Program-made: the position numbers and the translations under genes | The notes under the pieces: generated by a model | The model's database searches: none | Seen by the model: the letters and a program-made list of their open reading frames with translations, nothing else | Told to the model about the DNA's origin: nothing | Origin: Rarobacter incanus | GTDB taxonomy: Bacteria > Actinomycetota > Actinomycetes > Actinomycetales > Cellulomonadaceae | NCBI RefSeq assembly: GCF_006715765.1 | Contig: NZ_VFNV01000001.1 | Location: forward strand, 868,001-932,000 | Direction: 5' to 3' | DNA length: 64,000 nucleotides | In this document: in pieces, positions 27,740 through 37,434 of the stretch | Layout of the letters: each line of letters begins with the position of its first letter | Position numbering within the stretch: position 1 is the stretch's first letter

Positions 27740-29650
27740 CTAGGAACGCCTGGCCCTCGCAGTGGCCTTGGCGCGCTCGGAGGAATCGAGGATGACCTTG
27801 CGGATTCTCACGACCTGGGGGGTAACCTCGACGCACTCGTCCTCGCGTGCGAATTCCAAAGATTCCTCGAGCGTCAGGTGACGCGGGGGAACAAGGGATT
27901 CGAAGTTGTCGGCGGTCGAGGACCGCATGTTCGTCAGCTTCTTTTCCTTGGTGATGTTGACGTCCATGTCCTCGTTGCGGGAATTTTCGCCAACTATCAT
28001 GCCCTCGTAAACCTCCTGCGTGGGGTCGACGAAGAAGGAGCCGCGCTCCTGGAGGTTGATCATCGCATACGGGGTCACCACCCCGGCGCGGTCCGCGACG
28101 AGCGAACCGGTGGTTCGCGTCTCGATGGGGCCGGCCCACGGTTCGTAGCCTTCCGCGATGGACGAGGCGATACCCGTGCCGCGAGTGTCGGTCAGGAAGC
28201 GTGAGCGGAAGCCGATCAGACCGCGCGCGGGCACCAGGAATTCCATGCGGACCCAACCGGTGCCGTGGTTAGTCATGGTTTCCATGCGCCCCTTGCGCTG
28301 GGCCATGAGTTGGGTAACTGAGCCCAAATACTCCTCGGGAACGTCGATGGTCATGCGCTCCATCGGCTCGTTTATCTTGCCGTCGATGGTCTTGGTGACC
28401 ACCTGCGGCTTGCCGACGGTGAGTTCAAACCCCTCACGACGCATAGTCTCGACCAGGATGGCGAGCGCCAACTCTCCGCGCCCCTGCACCTCCCAGGCAT
28501 CGGGGCGGTCGGTCGGCAGAACGCGCAACGAAACGTTACCGATGAGTTCGGAATCCAGGCGGTCCTTGACCTGCCGGGCCGTCACCTTGTGCCCCTTGCC
28601 GCCCTTACCCGCGAGCGGCGAAGTGTTGATACCGATCGTCATGGAGATCGCGGGATCGTCCACGGTAATCAGCGGCAGCGGGCGCGGATCCTCGGGGTCG
28701 GTCAGGGTCTCCCCGATCGTGATGTCGGCGATACCCGCAACCGCAACAATGTCGCCCGGGCCCGCCTGCTCCATCGGCACTCGTTCAAGCGCCTTCGTTT
28801 CGAGCAGTTCGGTGACCTTGACGTTGGAGATTGTCCCGTCGTGGCGCGCCCACGCAACATTTTGGCCCTTGCGCAGTGTCCCGTTGAAGACGCGCAGCAG
28901 CGCCAGGCGGCCCAGGAACGGGGAAGCGTCGAGGTTTGTGACGTGCGCCTGCAACGGAGCGTCCTCGTCGTAGTGGGGCGCGGGAATCTTCTCCAGGATC
29001 GTGGCGAACAGCGGTTCCAAGTTCTCGTTGTCCGGCAGGCTCGCGTCGGCCGGACGTTCCAGGCTCGCGCGCCCGGCCTTGGCCGCCGCGTACACGACGG
29101 GAACGTCCAAAACGCTGTCGAGGTCGATGTCGGGAACCTCATCGGCCAAGTCGGATGCCAGGCCGAGCAAAAGATCGGTTGTCTCCGAGACGACCTCTTC
29201 GATGCGCGAGTCGGCGCGGTCAACCTTGTTGACGACGAGGATGACGGGGAGCTTCGCGGCGAGCGCCTTGCGCAGCACGAATCGCGTCTGCGGCAGCGGC
29301 CCCTCGGACGCGTCGACGAGTAGGACGACGCCGTCGACCATCGACAACCCGCGCTCAACCTCTCCGCCGAAATCGGCGTGGCCGGGGGTGTCGATCACGT
29401 TGATCGTGATGCCGTCGGGCTCCCCGACTTTGCCCGCCGAGGGTCCGGTGTAGTGCACGGCCGTGTTCTTGGCCAGGATCGTGATGCCCTTTTCGCGTTC
29501 CAGATCACCCGAATCCATGACACGGTCATCGACGTGCTGATGCGAGCCGAATGCACCCGACTGCTTGAGCATGGCATCGACGAGCGTCGTCTTGCCGTGG
29601 TCTACGTGGGCAACGATGGCAACATTGCGCAAATTGGAGCGCAGCGGCAT
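27740..29650 (-). CDS. typA: Translational GTPase TypA/BipA
   Basis: This ribosome-binding GTPase is involved in ribosome assembly and stress adaptation. G1 is [15 protein letters not shown] at residue 12, the switch block is [16 protein letters not shown]3 is [15 protein letters not shown] and G4 NKVDRADSR, followed by EF-G-like domains III and V and the TypA-specific C-terminus. The start is ATG 29650 at [17 protein letters not shown] 18 bases earlier is possible but has no ribosome site. It heads the minus-strand run that continues through tyrA. The 294 bases upstream hold no gene, only GC-rich inverted sequences. Confidence 0.95.
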   Translation of the reverse strand: MPLRSNLRNVAIVAHVDHGKTTLVDAMLKQSGAFGSHQHVDDRVMDSGDLEREKGITILAKNTAVHYTGPSAGKVGEPDGITINVIDTPGHADFGGEVERGLSMVDGVVLLVDASEGPLPQTRFVLRKALAAKLPVILVVNKVDRADSRIEEVVSETTDLLLGLASDLADEVPDIDLDSVLDVPVVYAAAKAGRASLERPADASLPDNENLEPLFATILEKIPAPHYDEDAPLQAHVTNLDASPFLGRLALLRVFNGTLRKGQNVAWARHDGTISNVKVTELLETKALERVPMEQAGPGDIVAVAGIADITIGETLTDPEDPRPLPLITVDDPAISMTIGINTSPLAGKGGKGHKVTARQVKDRLDSELIGNVSLRVLPTDRPDAWEVQGRGELALAILVETMRREGFELTVGKPQVVTKTIDGKINEPMERMTIDVPEEYLGSVTQLMAQRKGRMETMTNHGTGWVRMEFLVPARGLIGFRSRFLTDTRGTGIASSIAEGYEPWAGPIETRTTGSLVADRAGVVTPYAMINLQERGSFFVDPTQEVYEGMIVGENSRNEDMDVNITKEKKLTNMRSSTADNFESLVPPRHLTLEESLEFAREDECVEVTPQVVRIRKVILDSSERAKATARARRS

Positions 29651-29944
29651 GGGCGATTCTCGATTCACTGTGGGGTCTAGTACGGAGGGCGGTGCGGGCG
29701 ACCGCTCGCCGCGACGCCCCGTGGGGCCGCCGTTATGCCACGAGCGGGGCGACCCACATCAGTCGCAACCTACCAATCTTACCAGGAGTACGGAATTACC
29801 CGTCTATGTCGCTGACCGCACCACCCGCACCGGCGCAATGCGGGCGCCGAAGGTCCGTATCCGGCCGCGCGCATCCCCGCGCGGGGGCACGGGGGCGCGG
29901 GCGCGCGGCTGCGGCGCTCGGCGCGCCCCCGCGGCGCGCCGTGT

Positions 29945-31738
29945 TCAGCGCGCCTTCGCCGCCAGCAGCTCCATGCGGGCCTCGCGCCGAATCCGCTGCT
30001 GCTCGGGGTTCGGGACCGGTACCGCTGCCAACAGTTCCTGCGTGTACGGATCGCGGGGCCGCTCAACGACCTGTCGCGAGGTTCCGACCTCGACGATCTT
30101 GCCGTGGTGCATGACGGCGATGCGATCAGAGAGCATCTCGACGACGGCAAGGTCGTGCGAAACGAACAGGCAGGCAAAGCCGTGTTCCCGCTGCAGGCCC
30201 TGGAATAGATCCAGCACCTTTGCCTGCACCGAAACGTCGAGCGCGGAGGTAGGCTCGTCGGCCACGAGCAGTTGCGGTTCGAGCGATAGCGCGCGCGCTA
30301 TCCCAACGCGCTGGCGCTGTCCGCCGGACAGCTCATGCGGGTACCTGTTGCGCATGTGCCGCGGCAGTTCGACTTGATCCAGCAACTCCTCGACACGCTT
30401 GTTCAGCGGCGTCCCCTTGAGCCCGCGGTGCAGGTACAGCGGCTCGCCTATCGACTCGCCGATCGGCAACCGCGGGTTGAGCGAGGACCCGGGGTCCTGG
30501 AACACGATTCCGACCCGGCTGCGCAGGGGCTGCAATTGGCGGCGGCTGGCACCGACCATGTTCACGCCATCGATTTCGAGCGACCCGGCGCTCACGGGCA
30601 GCAGCCCCACGACCGCGCGCCCGATCGTCGTTTTTCCCGACCCCGACTCGCCCACAAGGCCGACTACCTCGCCCTGCACAATGTCGAGGTCCGCGTTGAT
30701 GACGGCCTTGAACGGCGCACGCCTGCCCTGCTTCGGGTAGGTGATTTCCATTCCACGGGCGCTGAGGACCACGGGCCGTTCGAACACCGGCGGCGTTTGG
30801 GCGCTGCCGTCGAAGACCCGCGCCGTCACGCGCCCGTACTTGTCCGTTTCGCCCTCGCTGCCGCCTGCCGGCGCCTCCTCGGCGGCACCCGCGTGCGCAC
30901 CGAGGTGCGGCACGGCAGCGAGCAGCCGCTTGGTGTAGGGATGTTGCGGATCGTGGAAGATTTGGTCGCTCGTTCCCCGTTCGACGACGCGCCCGTCTTT
31001 CATCACCATGATGTAGTCGGCCATATCCGCGACGACGCCCATATCGTGGGTGATCAGCACGATTCCGGAGTTGATTCGCGTCCGCAGATCCCGCATCAGC
31101 GACAGGATTTCGGCTTGCACGGTTACGTCGAGCGCCGTGGTGGGCTCATCCGCGATCAGTAGTCGCGGGTCGCACGCCAATGCCTGAGCGATCATCGCGC
31201 GTTGGCGCTGCCCGCCGGAGAGCTGGTGCGGATAGGAATTGATCCGCACCTCCGGTTCCGGGATTTCGACCAGGCGCAGCAGTTCGAGCGCACGCGCGCG
31301 CGCCTCGTGCGGGCCGATGTCGAAGTGGGTGCGCAGCGTCTCCTCAATTTGGAAGCCGATCGTGTAGACCGGGTTCAGGGCGGTCATCGGCTCCTGGAAA
31401 ATGACCGCGATCTCCTTGCCGCGGATCTGCCTCATCTTGCGCGCTGGCATTCCGATGAGCTCGCGACCGTCCAGTTTGGCGCTCCCGGTCGTGCGCCCGT
31501 TCGGCGGCAGCAACCCGACCAGCGACATGGAGGACTGCGTCTTGCCCGATCCGGATTCACCGACGATCGCCAGCACCTCACCGGGCCTGACATCGTAGGA
31601 GACGTCGACCGCGGCCGGATACCACTGCCCGTCCACGAAGAAGTCCACCGACAGTCCGCGAACCTGCAAAACCGGCTCAGCTACCCCGCCCTGCGCGGTT
31701 TGCGCGGGGCGCTCGTCATTGGCACGCGTGTCAGGCAT
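29945..31738 (-). CDS. Oligopeptide ABC importer, fused double ATPase (OppD-OppF)
   Basis: Two ABC ATPase domains are joined in 597 residues and supply energy for oligopeptide uptake. The first has Walker A GESGSGKT near 59, signature LSGGQRQRAM and Walker B LLIADEPTTALD. The second has GESGSGKTT near 355, LSGGQRQRVG and LLVADEPTSALD. Each ends with an oligopeptide-type C-terminal extension (DPQHPYTKRLLAAVP and RDPYTQELLAAVP). The ATG has a GAAGGGAA ribosome site. oppC lies upstream, but the PH-domain gene on the plus strand separates them, so this gene may need its own promoter or read-through. Confidence 0.93.
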   Translation of the reverse strand: MPDTRANDERPAQTAQGGVAEPVLQVRGLSVDFFVDGQWYPAAVDVSYDVRPGEVLAIVGESGSGKTQSSMSLVGLLPPNGRTTGSAKLDGRELIGMPARKMRQIRGKEIAVIFQEPMTALNPVYTIGFQIEETLRTHFDIGPHEARARALELLRLVEIPEPEVRINSYPHQLSGGQRQRAMIAQALACDPRLLIADEPTTALDVTVQAEILSLMRDLRTRINSGIVLITHDMGVVADMADYIMVMKDGRVVERGTSDQIFHDPQHPYTKRLLAAVPHLGAHAGAAEEAPAGGSEGETDKYGRVTARVFDGSAQTPPVFERPVVLSARGMEITYPKQGRRAPFKAVINADLDIVQGEVVGLVGESGSGKTTIGRAVVGLLPVSAGSLEIDGVNMVGASRRQLQPLRSRVGIVFQDPGSSLNPRLPIGESIGEPLYLHRGLKGTPLNKRVEELLDQVELPRHMRNRYPHELSGGQRQRVGIARALSLEPQLLVADEPTSALDVSVQAKVLDLFQGLQREHGFACLFVSHDLAVVEMLSDRIAVMHHGKIVEVGTSRQVVERPRDPYTQELLAAVPVPNPEQQRIRREARMELLAAKAR

Positions 31739-31779
31739 CGTGATTCCCTTCAGGACTTCCTGGCATTATCTGAAAGACT

Positions 31780-32274
31780 ATGTGGGTGCCACTGATATAC
31801 CGCACCCGATTTTCGAGGGTCATCGCCGTAGTCTGCGCCGCGGTGGCGACCCTGACGCCTATCACTCTCGCACTCGCCGCACTTCCGGGGGCGCTCGACA
31901 GCATTTCCCTGGTGCTACCAGCCGCGATCGTGTGGGTGTTGTTTTTTGACCCCGCCGTGATTATCGACGAGCACCGCGTCACGTTGATCGGTGTCGTGCG
32001 AACGGTGCGGATTCCCCTTTCCCGCATCCGGTTGGCCCGGGTCAGGTACTCGTTCGAGGTCGTGACCGATGCCGATGAGGTGTTCGAGGCGTGGGCGCTG
32101 CCGCGCGGTGCGCGGATGCGCGAATCAATCGCCGACGAGGCCGCCAGCGAGGTCAATGAACGCATCGCGATTGCGGAACCATCATCCGCGCCGCTCACGC
32201 GATCGTGGAACGTGCGTTCGATCCTCATAGTCGCCAGCGCGTTGGCTGTCGCCGCTGTCTCTTTGCAGCTGTAG
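31780..32274 (+). CDS. Membrane protein with a bacterial PH-like domain
   Basis: These 164 residues have two N-terminal hydrophobic segments, a central region of PH type (PAVIIDEHRVTLIGVVRTVRIPLSRI then EVFEAWALPRG) and a C-terminal hydrophobic end. The family is a two-helix plus PH membrane protein common in actinobacteria, with unknown role. It is transcribed against the opp genes and lies between oppC and the fused ATPase, 4 bases from the oppC stop. TTATCT ends 8 bases before the ATG, a possible leaderless promoter. Confidence 0.75.
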   Translation: MWVPLIYRTRFSRVIAVVCAAVATLTPITLALAALPGALDSISLVLPAAIVWVLFFDPAVIIDEHRVTLIGVVRTVRIPLSRIRLARVRYSFEVVTDADEVFEAWALPRGARMRESIADEAASEVNERIAIAEPSSAPLTRSWNVRSILIVASALAVAAVSLQL

Positions 32275-32278
32275 CCCC

Positions 32279-33391
32279 TCATCGATTTCCGCTTTCGGCG
32301 GCGGTCGCTGCAACGATCGCAGCGGGGGTAGCGCTTTGCTTGCGAGCCGCCTTCTCCATCTTGCGGGCGGAGGGTATGCGACGCTGACGCGGGTCGAAGG
32401 CGTCGCGCAAACCATCGCCGATGAAGTTGATGCACAGTGCAATCAGGACAATGAAGAGGCCGGGCCACCAGAACAACCACGGGCGCGTGGCGAAGGCCTC
32501 CTGGTATTGGTTGATGAGCTGGCCGAGCGAGATGTTCGGGTACTTGATTCCCAAACCGATGAAGCTCAGCGAGGTTTCGAGCAGAATCGCCGAACTCATC
32601 AGGAGAGTCTGGTTGACGATGATGACGCCCACGGAGTTGGGGAGCATGTGCTTGAACATGATCCGCAGGTCGCTTGCCCCGGCCACGCGCGCGGCGTCGA
32701 CGAATTCGCGCTCGCGCAGGGTGAGGAAGTCGCCGCGCACAAGCCTGGCGAGGGTCGTCCAGGACACCAGACCGAGAAAGACGGCCAGCATCAGGGCGCT
32801 CGATTTGTTCGAGGCGAGGGCACCCAGCACCGCTCCCAAAACGATGACCGGGATGGTGATGACCAAATCCGTCATCCGCATCAAGATCGCGTCGAGCTTT
32901 CCCCTGTAAAAACCGGCCAGTGCGCCGACGACGACACCGATGAGCGAAGAGACGATTCCCACCACGAACATGACGATGAGTGAGGTTTGGGTACCGCGCA
33001 TGACGCGGGCAAATACGTCGCGCCCGGATTCGTCGCGACCGAACGGATAATCACCCCACACGAATCCCTCGCCGCCTAACCACGTAGGTAGGCGCAGCGT
33101 CGGGTTGCCCCCCGTCTCCGCGACGCTACCGGTTTCGAGCGGGGTGTGCTTCCACCATCCGGTCCACGATCCGATTCCCACCGAGGTGAACGCCAGCAGA
33201 ACGATCAGGAAGAAAATGATGAGGGCGGCGACGGCGCCCTTGTGGCGGAAGAATCGCCGTACCACGATCTGGCCCTGCGACAGGCCCTCAACTTCTTTCA
33301 GCGCGATGTCGACGTTTTGAGATTCGGCCAATTCGGCCAGTTCTTGCTCGGTGACCTGCGGGTCGACGGGCTCTTGCGGTGTCAATGTCAT
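32279..33391 (-). CDS. oppC: Oligopeptide ABC importer permease OppC
   Basis: This is a membrane permease of the oligopeptide importer. The 370 residues include the N-terminal cytoplasmic part and first helix (AVAALIIFFLIVLLAFTSVG), then a periplasmic loop. The block GRDESGRDVFARVMRGTQTSL leads into the permease core, with the EAA loop FVDAARVAGASDLRIMFKHMLPN contacting the ATPases. Its ATG overlaps the oppB stop by 4 bases. The C-terminal tail is Ala/Lys/Arg-rich. Confidence 0.93.
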   Translation of the reverse strand: MTLTPQEPVDPQVTEQELAELAESQNVDIALKEVEGLSQGQIVVRRFFRHKGAVAALIIFFLIVLLAFTSVGIGSWTGWWKHTPLETGSVAETGGNPTLRLPTWLGGEGFVWGDYPFGRDESGRDVFARVMRGTQTSLIVMFVVGIVSSLIGVVVGALAGFYRGKLDAILMRMTDLVITIPVIVLGAVLGALASNKSSALMLAVFLGLVSWTTLARLVRGDFLTLREREFVDAARVAGASDLRIMFKHMLPNSVGVIIVNQTLLMSSAILLETSLSFIGLGIKYPNISLGQLINQYQEAFATRPWLFWWPGLFIVLIALCINFIGDGLRDAFDPRQRRIPSARKMEKAARKQSATPAAIVAATAAESGNR

Positions 33392-34920
33392 GAGTTCACC
33401 CGAATCCTTGGGTCAAGGGCAGCGTAGATGAGATCGGCGACGATATTTGCGAGCACCGCGAGGGCGGCTGTCACCACCAAATAGGCCATCACGGGATCGA
33501 TTTCTGCCATGCTCAACGATTTAACGAATAGCTGACCCATGCCGGGTCGGCCGAATACCTGCTCGGTAATAATCGCTCCACCGAACACCGCCACAAGGTC
33601 CATGGGGACGATGGTCGCGAGCGGAATTAGCGAGTTACGGAAGGCGTGTCGCATGACGACCGTCCGCTCGGTGAGTCCCTTGGCGCGTGCGGTGCGAATG
33701 TAGTCCTGGTTCATCACTTCGAGCATGCTGGCTCGCGAGTAGCGGGTGTATGCGGCGAAGCTGATCAGCATCAGCGCGACCGTCGGAAGCAACAGGTGCG
33801 TATACGTATCGAGGGTGGAGATCCAGAAGTCGCCGCCGAGGTTGGGGGTCCGGTCACCGACTGTCGCGATTGGCCTACCCCGTATTTGCGACATCTTTAG
33901 GTAGTCGCCCCAATACAGCATGGCCTGGTCGACGAAGGTCAGGCCACCCATCGTGATCGCGGTCAGGGCGGCGGCACGCGAAGACTGGCGCCAATCGGGC
34001 CCTCCCCACAACCGGCCGATCAAGATGCCGATGCCGGCGGCCAGGGCAGCCAACCCCAGGAGCCACCACCAGTTGAACGACTCGTTGTAAAAGACGTACT
34101 GCAGCGGGAAGTAGGCAATGACTCCGATGACGACCGTGGTGCCCGCCGCGCCCAACGCGCGGCGGTTCCGAAGCCCCGTAGACAGCAGCGTGAATCCGAC
34201 CGCCGCGCCCGCCCCGAGGACGGCGAGCAGGATCGGGTTGATGTTCGGCTCCAACCACCAGTTACTGACCTGCAAGTAGGTGTAGAGGGCAGCGGTGATG
34301 CCGGCGGCGCCCGCAAAATTGATCAGGCGCCTGCGCGCATCGCCGCCGACCGCCAGCATCCAAAGCACCCCGAAGATGACGGCCATGCCGGCGATCCCAA
34401 GCGCCGACAGATAGGGGTCCTTGAGGAAGTCGTTGAAGCCGATCGCTCCCCACTGCTTGAGCAGGACGGCCACCCAGAACGCCGGCAGGGAGTAAAGCAG
34501 AAAGGACGTGAACGTGATGATGTAGTCGAATGTGCTGTATTGCCGCAATGCCGAGATGATGCCGACGCCGACACCGAGGATGATCGCCAGGACCGACGCC
34601 GCAAGGACCAGCTGGATGGTAGACACCATCGCGGTTCCGAGCTGCGAGTTCACGTGCTGACCCGTGCGCCACGCTGTTCCGAAGTCACCTTGGACAAAAC
34701 TCGCCAACCACTTGAAGAACCGCACGATTACGGGCGTGTTCAGGTCCAGCAGTTCGGTCCGCTGCGCGATGAGCTGCTGCTTATTCGGCGCGCTCGATTC
34801 GATCAGGTCGTCCAATGGACGTATCGAGACGCTGACAAGCAAATACATCAAGAACGTCGACACAAATAGTGTCGCTAGCCCGGCAAAGAGGCGGCGGGCA
34901 ATAAATCTAAGCATCGGCAC
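33388..34920 (-). CDS. oppB: Oligopeptide ABC importer permease OppB with a long membrane insertion
   Basis: This is the second permease of the importer. It has normal ends: the N-terminal helix RRLFAGLATLFVSTFLMYLLVS, the block GDFGTAWRTGQHV, and a C-terminal core with EAA loop DYIRTARAKGLTERTVVMRHAFRN. At 510 residues it exceeds usual OppB (about 310-340). Roughly residues 171-345 are an extra segment with about five hydrophobic stretches (such as PILLAVLGAGAAVGFTLLS and WWWLLGLAALAAGIGILIG) placed between the third helix region and HLLLPTVALMLISF. Upstream is a strong hairpin separating it from oppA. Confidence 0.9.
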   Translation of the reverse strand: MPMLRFIARRLFAGLATLFVSTFLMYLLVSVSIRPLDDLIESSAPNKQQLIAQRTELLDLNTPVIVRFFKWLASFVQGDFGTAWRTGQHVNSQLGTAMVSTIQLVLAASVLAIILGVGVGIISALRQYSTFDYIITFTSFLLYSLPAFWVAVLLKQWGAIGFNDFLKDPYLSALGIAGMAVIFGVLWMLAVGGDARRRLINFAGAAGITAALYTYLQVSNWWLEPNINPILLAVLGAGAAVGFTLLSTGLRNRRALGAAGTTVVIGVIAYFPLQYVFYNESFNWWWLLGLAALAAGIGILIGRLWGGPDWRQSSRAAALTAITMGGLTFVDQAMLYWGDYLKMSQIRGRPIATVGDRTPNLGGDFWISTLDTYTHLLLPTVALMLISFAAYTRYSRASMLEVMNQDYIRTARAKGLTERTVVMRHAFRNSLIPLATIVPMDLVAVFGGAIITEQVFGRPGMGQLFVKSLSMAEIDPVMAYLVVTAALAVLANIVADLIYAALDPRIRVNS

Positions 34921-35019
34921 ATTTCCCCGGTGAGACTAAACACCATGTCTAAGTGGCAATCATACGCTGACTGCCGGACTCGCCCGGGACATCCTTGCTC
35001 CGGACGTATTGCACTCAAA

Positions 35020-35063
35020 CAGGTGTCCCCGGTGGGCGCGATTGCTCCCACCGGGGACACCTG
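35020..35063. terminator. Perfect 17-bp hairpin between oppA and oppB
   Basis: The arms CAGGTGTCCCCGGTGGG (35020-35036) and its exact complement (35047-35063) enclose a 10-base loop. The hairpin lies 39 bases downstream of the oppA stop in the transcribed direction. There is no T-run, so it probably acts as a partial terminator or an mRNA-end stabiliser that raises the level of the binding protein over the permeases. Confidence 0.75.
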
Positions 35064-35102
35064 CTATTTCATGCTGTGTTTTTCTGCGCTCGACCTAGCG
35101 GA

Positions 35103-36953
35103 CTAGGCGGCGGCCTTCCAGTTCCAGTACTGGTTGAAAATGGTCGGCGAGATGGTGCTTGCTTCGATGCCGTCGATCGCGGGGTTCCACGCCTGAATGG
35201 CGGGGAACTGGAACAGAACCGTACCGAAGGCGTCAGCCCACAATTGTTTCTCTACCTGCAATTGGATGTCGAACTGCTTGGCAGGGTCAATTTCGACTTG
35301 CAATTGATCGAACAGGGCATCGACCTTCTTGTTCGAGTACAGGCTGTAGTTGTTCACTCCGCCGGTGCGGTAGTTGGCATCCGATTCGGTCACGGCGGTC
35401 GAGGTCGACTGCCAGCCGAACAGCGATGCGTCGTACTCGCCCTGTTTCGTGGCAAGCATAGGTCCCCAATCGGTAGTTGGGGCCGAAGCGTCGACCAGGT
35501 CGAAGCCCGCCTGCTTGGCCGCATCCTGGATCAAAGCGAATTCGGAGACGCGGCGCGCGTTGTCCGCGTTGAACGCGAACCGAACCTTCACGGGGGTTTC
35601 GACGCCCGCGTCCGCCAGCAACGCCTTTGCCTTCTCGATGTCACCGGCGTCCGGGTAGGTGGACGAACCGTTGTCGGCAACCATCTTGTCGTAGTCGGGC
35701 GATCCGGGCATCAGGATGAACGAGTTGCGCACTGTCGCATCCGGGTTCGACGACTTGATCAGGTTGTCCACGATCGACTGACGCGGGATCATCTGCAGGA
35801 ACGCCTGGCGCACCTTCAGGGCCTTTGCATCGTCGCCACCGTAGGTTGCTGCCGAGAACGGGCTGCCCTTCTTGAAGACCAGGTCGATGTGCTCGTAGGT
35901 GCCTTCGGTGCCGAAGTTCGTCTTGACCTTGTCGCCCAGCTTCTCGAGGGCGGAGCGGACGTCGGCGGATGCCTGCGGGCCGATCAAGTCGACCTCACCG
36001 TTTTGCAGCGCCGTGACCTGCGCCATCGGGTCCGTGATGTAGCGAACGGTCACGTTGGGCACCGAGGCCTTGTGGTCGCCCTTGTAGTTGGGGTTCGCTT
36101 CCAGCGTCAGGTACTGATCCTTGACGTAGTCCTTGAGAACGTAGGCGCCCTGCGATACGTACAGTTCGGGGTCGGTCGGCAACTGAGTGAAGTTGAAGTC
36201 GTTGTTCCAGACCTTGGAGACCTTCGCCAGCGCGGCCTTGTCGTTGTCTTTGAACGCCTTGATCAGTGCCTTGTTGGCCTCGGTCGCGTCGTCAATGCCC
36301 AAAGCGCGCTTCGCAACTACGTGCGCGGGCAGCGTCCTGCCATCGAACGAGTATTGCCAGTCGGCGTACTTCTTGGAGTACGTGAAGGTGATCGACTTGC
36401 CGTCCTCGCTGATTTCGGGGAAGTCCTTGATCAACTGCGACGATGGCACAGCGGAGTTGAACGCGACGTCGGAATCGCCGGCCTTGAGGTTCCCCTCGTC
36501 ATCCAGGGCCTCGTCAATGTTGATCGTGTTGTAGTGGGTTGACGTCGCCGCCCATTCGAGCAACAGATCCGTGGCGTCCACGGGGACACCGTCAGACCAG
36601 TTTGTGTCCGCCCCGAACGTGTACTTGACCTGCAGCGGGTCGTCGGACACCTTCTCGAAGGTTCCGAACGACTCGTCGCGCTGCAGTTCGAGGTTCGAGT
36701 CGTACCAAACGAAAGAGCCATCGAGCAAAGATGCGATGACCGCGTTCTGGGTCGCATTGCCGGTGTTCGACGTGAGGTTCAGGGAGTTCAGTGGCGCTTC
36801 CCAGGCGATGGAAATCGAATCGAGGCTCGTCGCCGCGGTGCCGGTTGCCGCACCGGTCGTTTCTGCCTTCTTGCCGCCGCCGGAGCACCCGGCCAATGCC
36901 ATCGCGCCCGCGGCAACAAGCGCAACCGCGCCTAGTGCTGTTTTTCTTCTCAC
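35103..36953 (-). CDS. oppA: Oligopeptide-binding lipoprotein OppA (family 5 extracellular solute-binding protein)
   Basis: This is the surface lipoprotein that captures peptides for the OppBC permease. The signal sequence VRRKTALGAVALVAAGAMALAGC ends in a lipobox LAGC, followed by a Gly/Lys/Thr linker. Family blocks include VKYTFGADTNWSDGVPVDATD near residue 115 and LKVRQAFLQMIPRQSIVDN. The start is GTG 36953, chosen for the strong AAGGAGGA ribosome site and the signal peptide. The longer open frame adds 45 unrelated residues. It is first in the order oppA-oppB-oppC-(PH gene)-ATPase. Confidence 0.94.
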   Translation of the reverse strand: MRRKTALGAVALVAAGAMALAGCSGGGKKAETTGAATGTAATSLDSISIAWEAPLNSLNLTSNTGNATQNAVIASLLDGSFVWYDSNLELQRDESFGTFEKVSDDPLQVKYTFGADTNWSDGVPVDATDLLLEWAATSTHYNTINIDEALDDEGNLKAGDSDVAFNSAVPSSQLIKDFPEISEDGKSITFTYSKKYADWQYSFDGRTLPAHVVAKRALGIDDATEANKALIKAFKDNDKAALAKVSKVWNNDFNFTQLPTDPELYVSQGAYVLKDYVKDQYLTLEANPNYKGDHKASVPNVTVRYITDPMAQVTALQNGEVDLIGPQASADVRSALEKLGDKVKTNFGTEGTYEHIDLVFKKGSPFSAATYGGDDAKALKVRQAFLQMIPRQSIVDNLIKSSNPDATVRNSFILMPGSPDYDKMVADNGSSTYPDAGDIEKAKALLADAGVETPVKVRFAFNADNARRVSEFALIQDAAKQAGFDLVDASAPTTDWGPMLATKQGEYDASLFGWQSTSTAVTESDANYRTGGVNNYSLYSNKKVDALFDQLQVEIDPAKQFDIQLQVEKQLWADAFGTVLFQFPAIQAWNPAIDGIEASTISPTIFNQYWNWKAAA

Positions 36954-37434
36954 CTTACGTTCCTCCTTGGAATTTTTTCGGTGGCTAGGAAAAGTTGCGG
37001 GAAGATTCCCCGCACATCGGACCCCAACCGACCAACGGCGGATAAATCCGAATGTACCGATGCCAATGGCCGCCTGCACCCGATCCACGAAACTGCGGAG
37101 CTATCGTTATCGACTTGATACCTAACAGATACATAGATCTCATACAGGGCGTGACCAGGGTCACGATGATATAAGGCCTATCCCCCAACCACGATACTGG
37201 CGCCGGCCGACTTCGCAACGCGGACTATTTGTCCCACATTCCCGGCGGGTCGCCATCGGACACGCGACACCGGATTCTCACATCGCGTTATCCACACCCC
37301 TCGGCAGGGCCGCTGGCACCTCGCTAGACTGGCGAAACGATGCCAAGTCAAGCCCGCTCGGCGTCGCCGGCGTGCAATGCGGCAGACCATCTGCGTACCG
37401 CCGGTTCACGACCGGACAAAAAGGGGAATGACAC
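36954..37434. other. Gene-free control region between oppA and the metalloprotease gene
   Basis: This 481-base stretch separates two divergent genes. No coding frame is convincing. It holds the oppA ribosome site, AT-richer segments likely to include promoters (around 37100-37180), and a 14-bp palindrome at 37151. Confidence 0.6.
37151..37164. promoter_or_regulatory. Palindrome GTGACC-AG-GGTCAC
   Basis: A perfect 6+6 inverted repeat sits in the AT-richer middle of the oppA-metalloprotease intergenic region, a fitting place for an operator controlling oppA. It resembles GTGACC-type half sites of several regulator families, and I cannot say which. Confidence 0.35.

Noticed and set aside
34995-36542. 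515-codon plus-strand frame opposite oppA
   Set aside because: It mirrors oppA codons and has no recognisable domain, start site or promoter.
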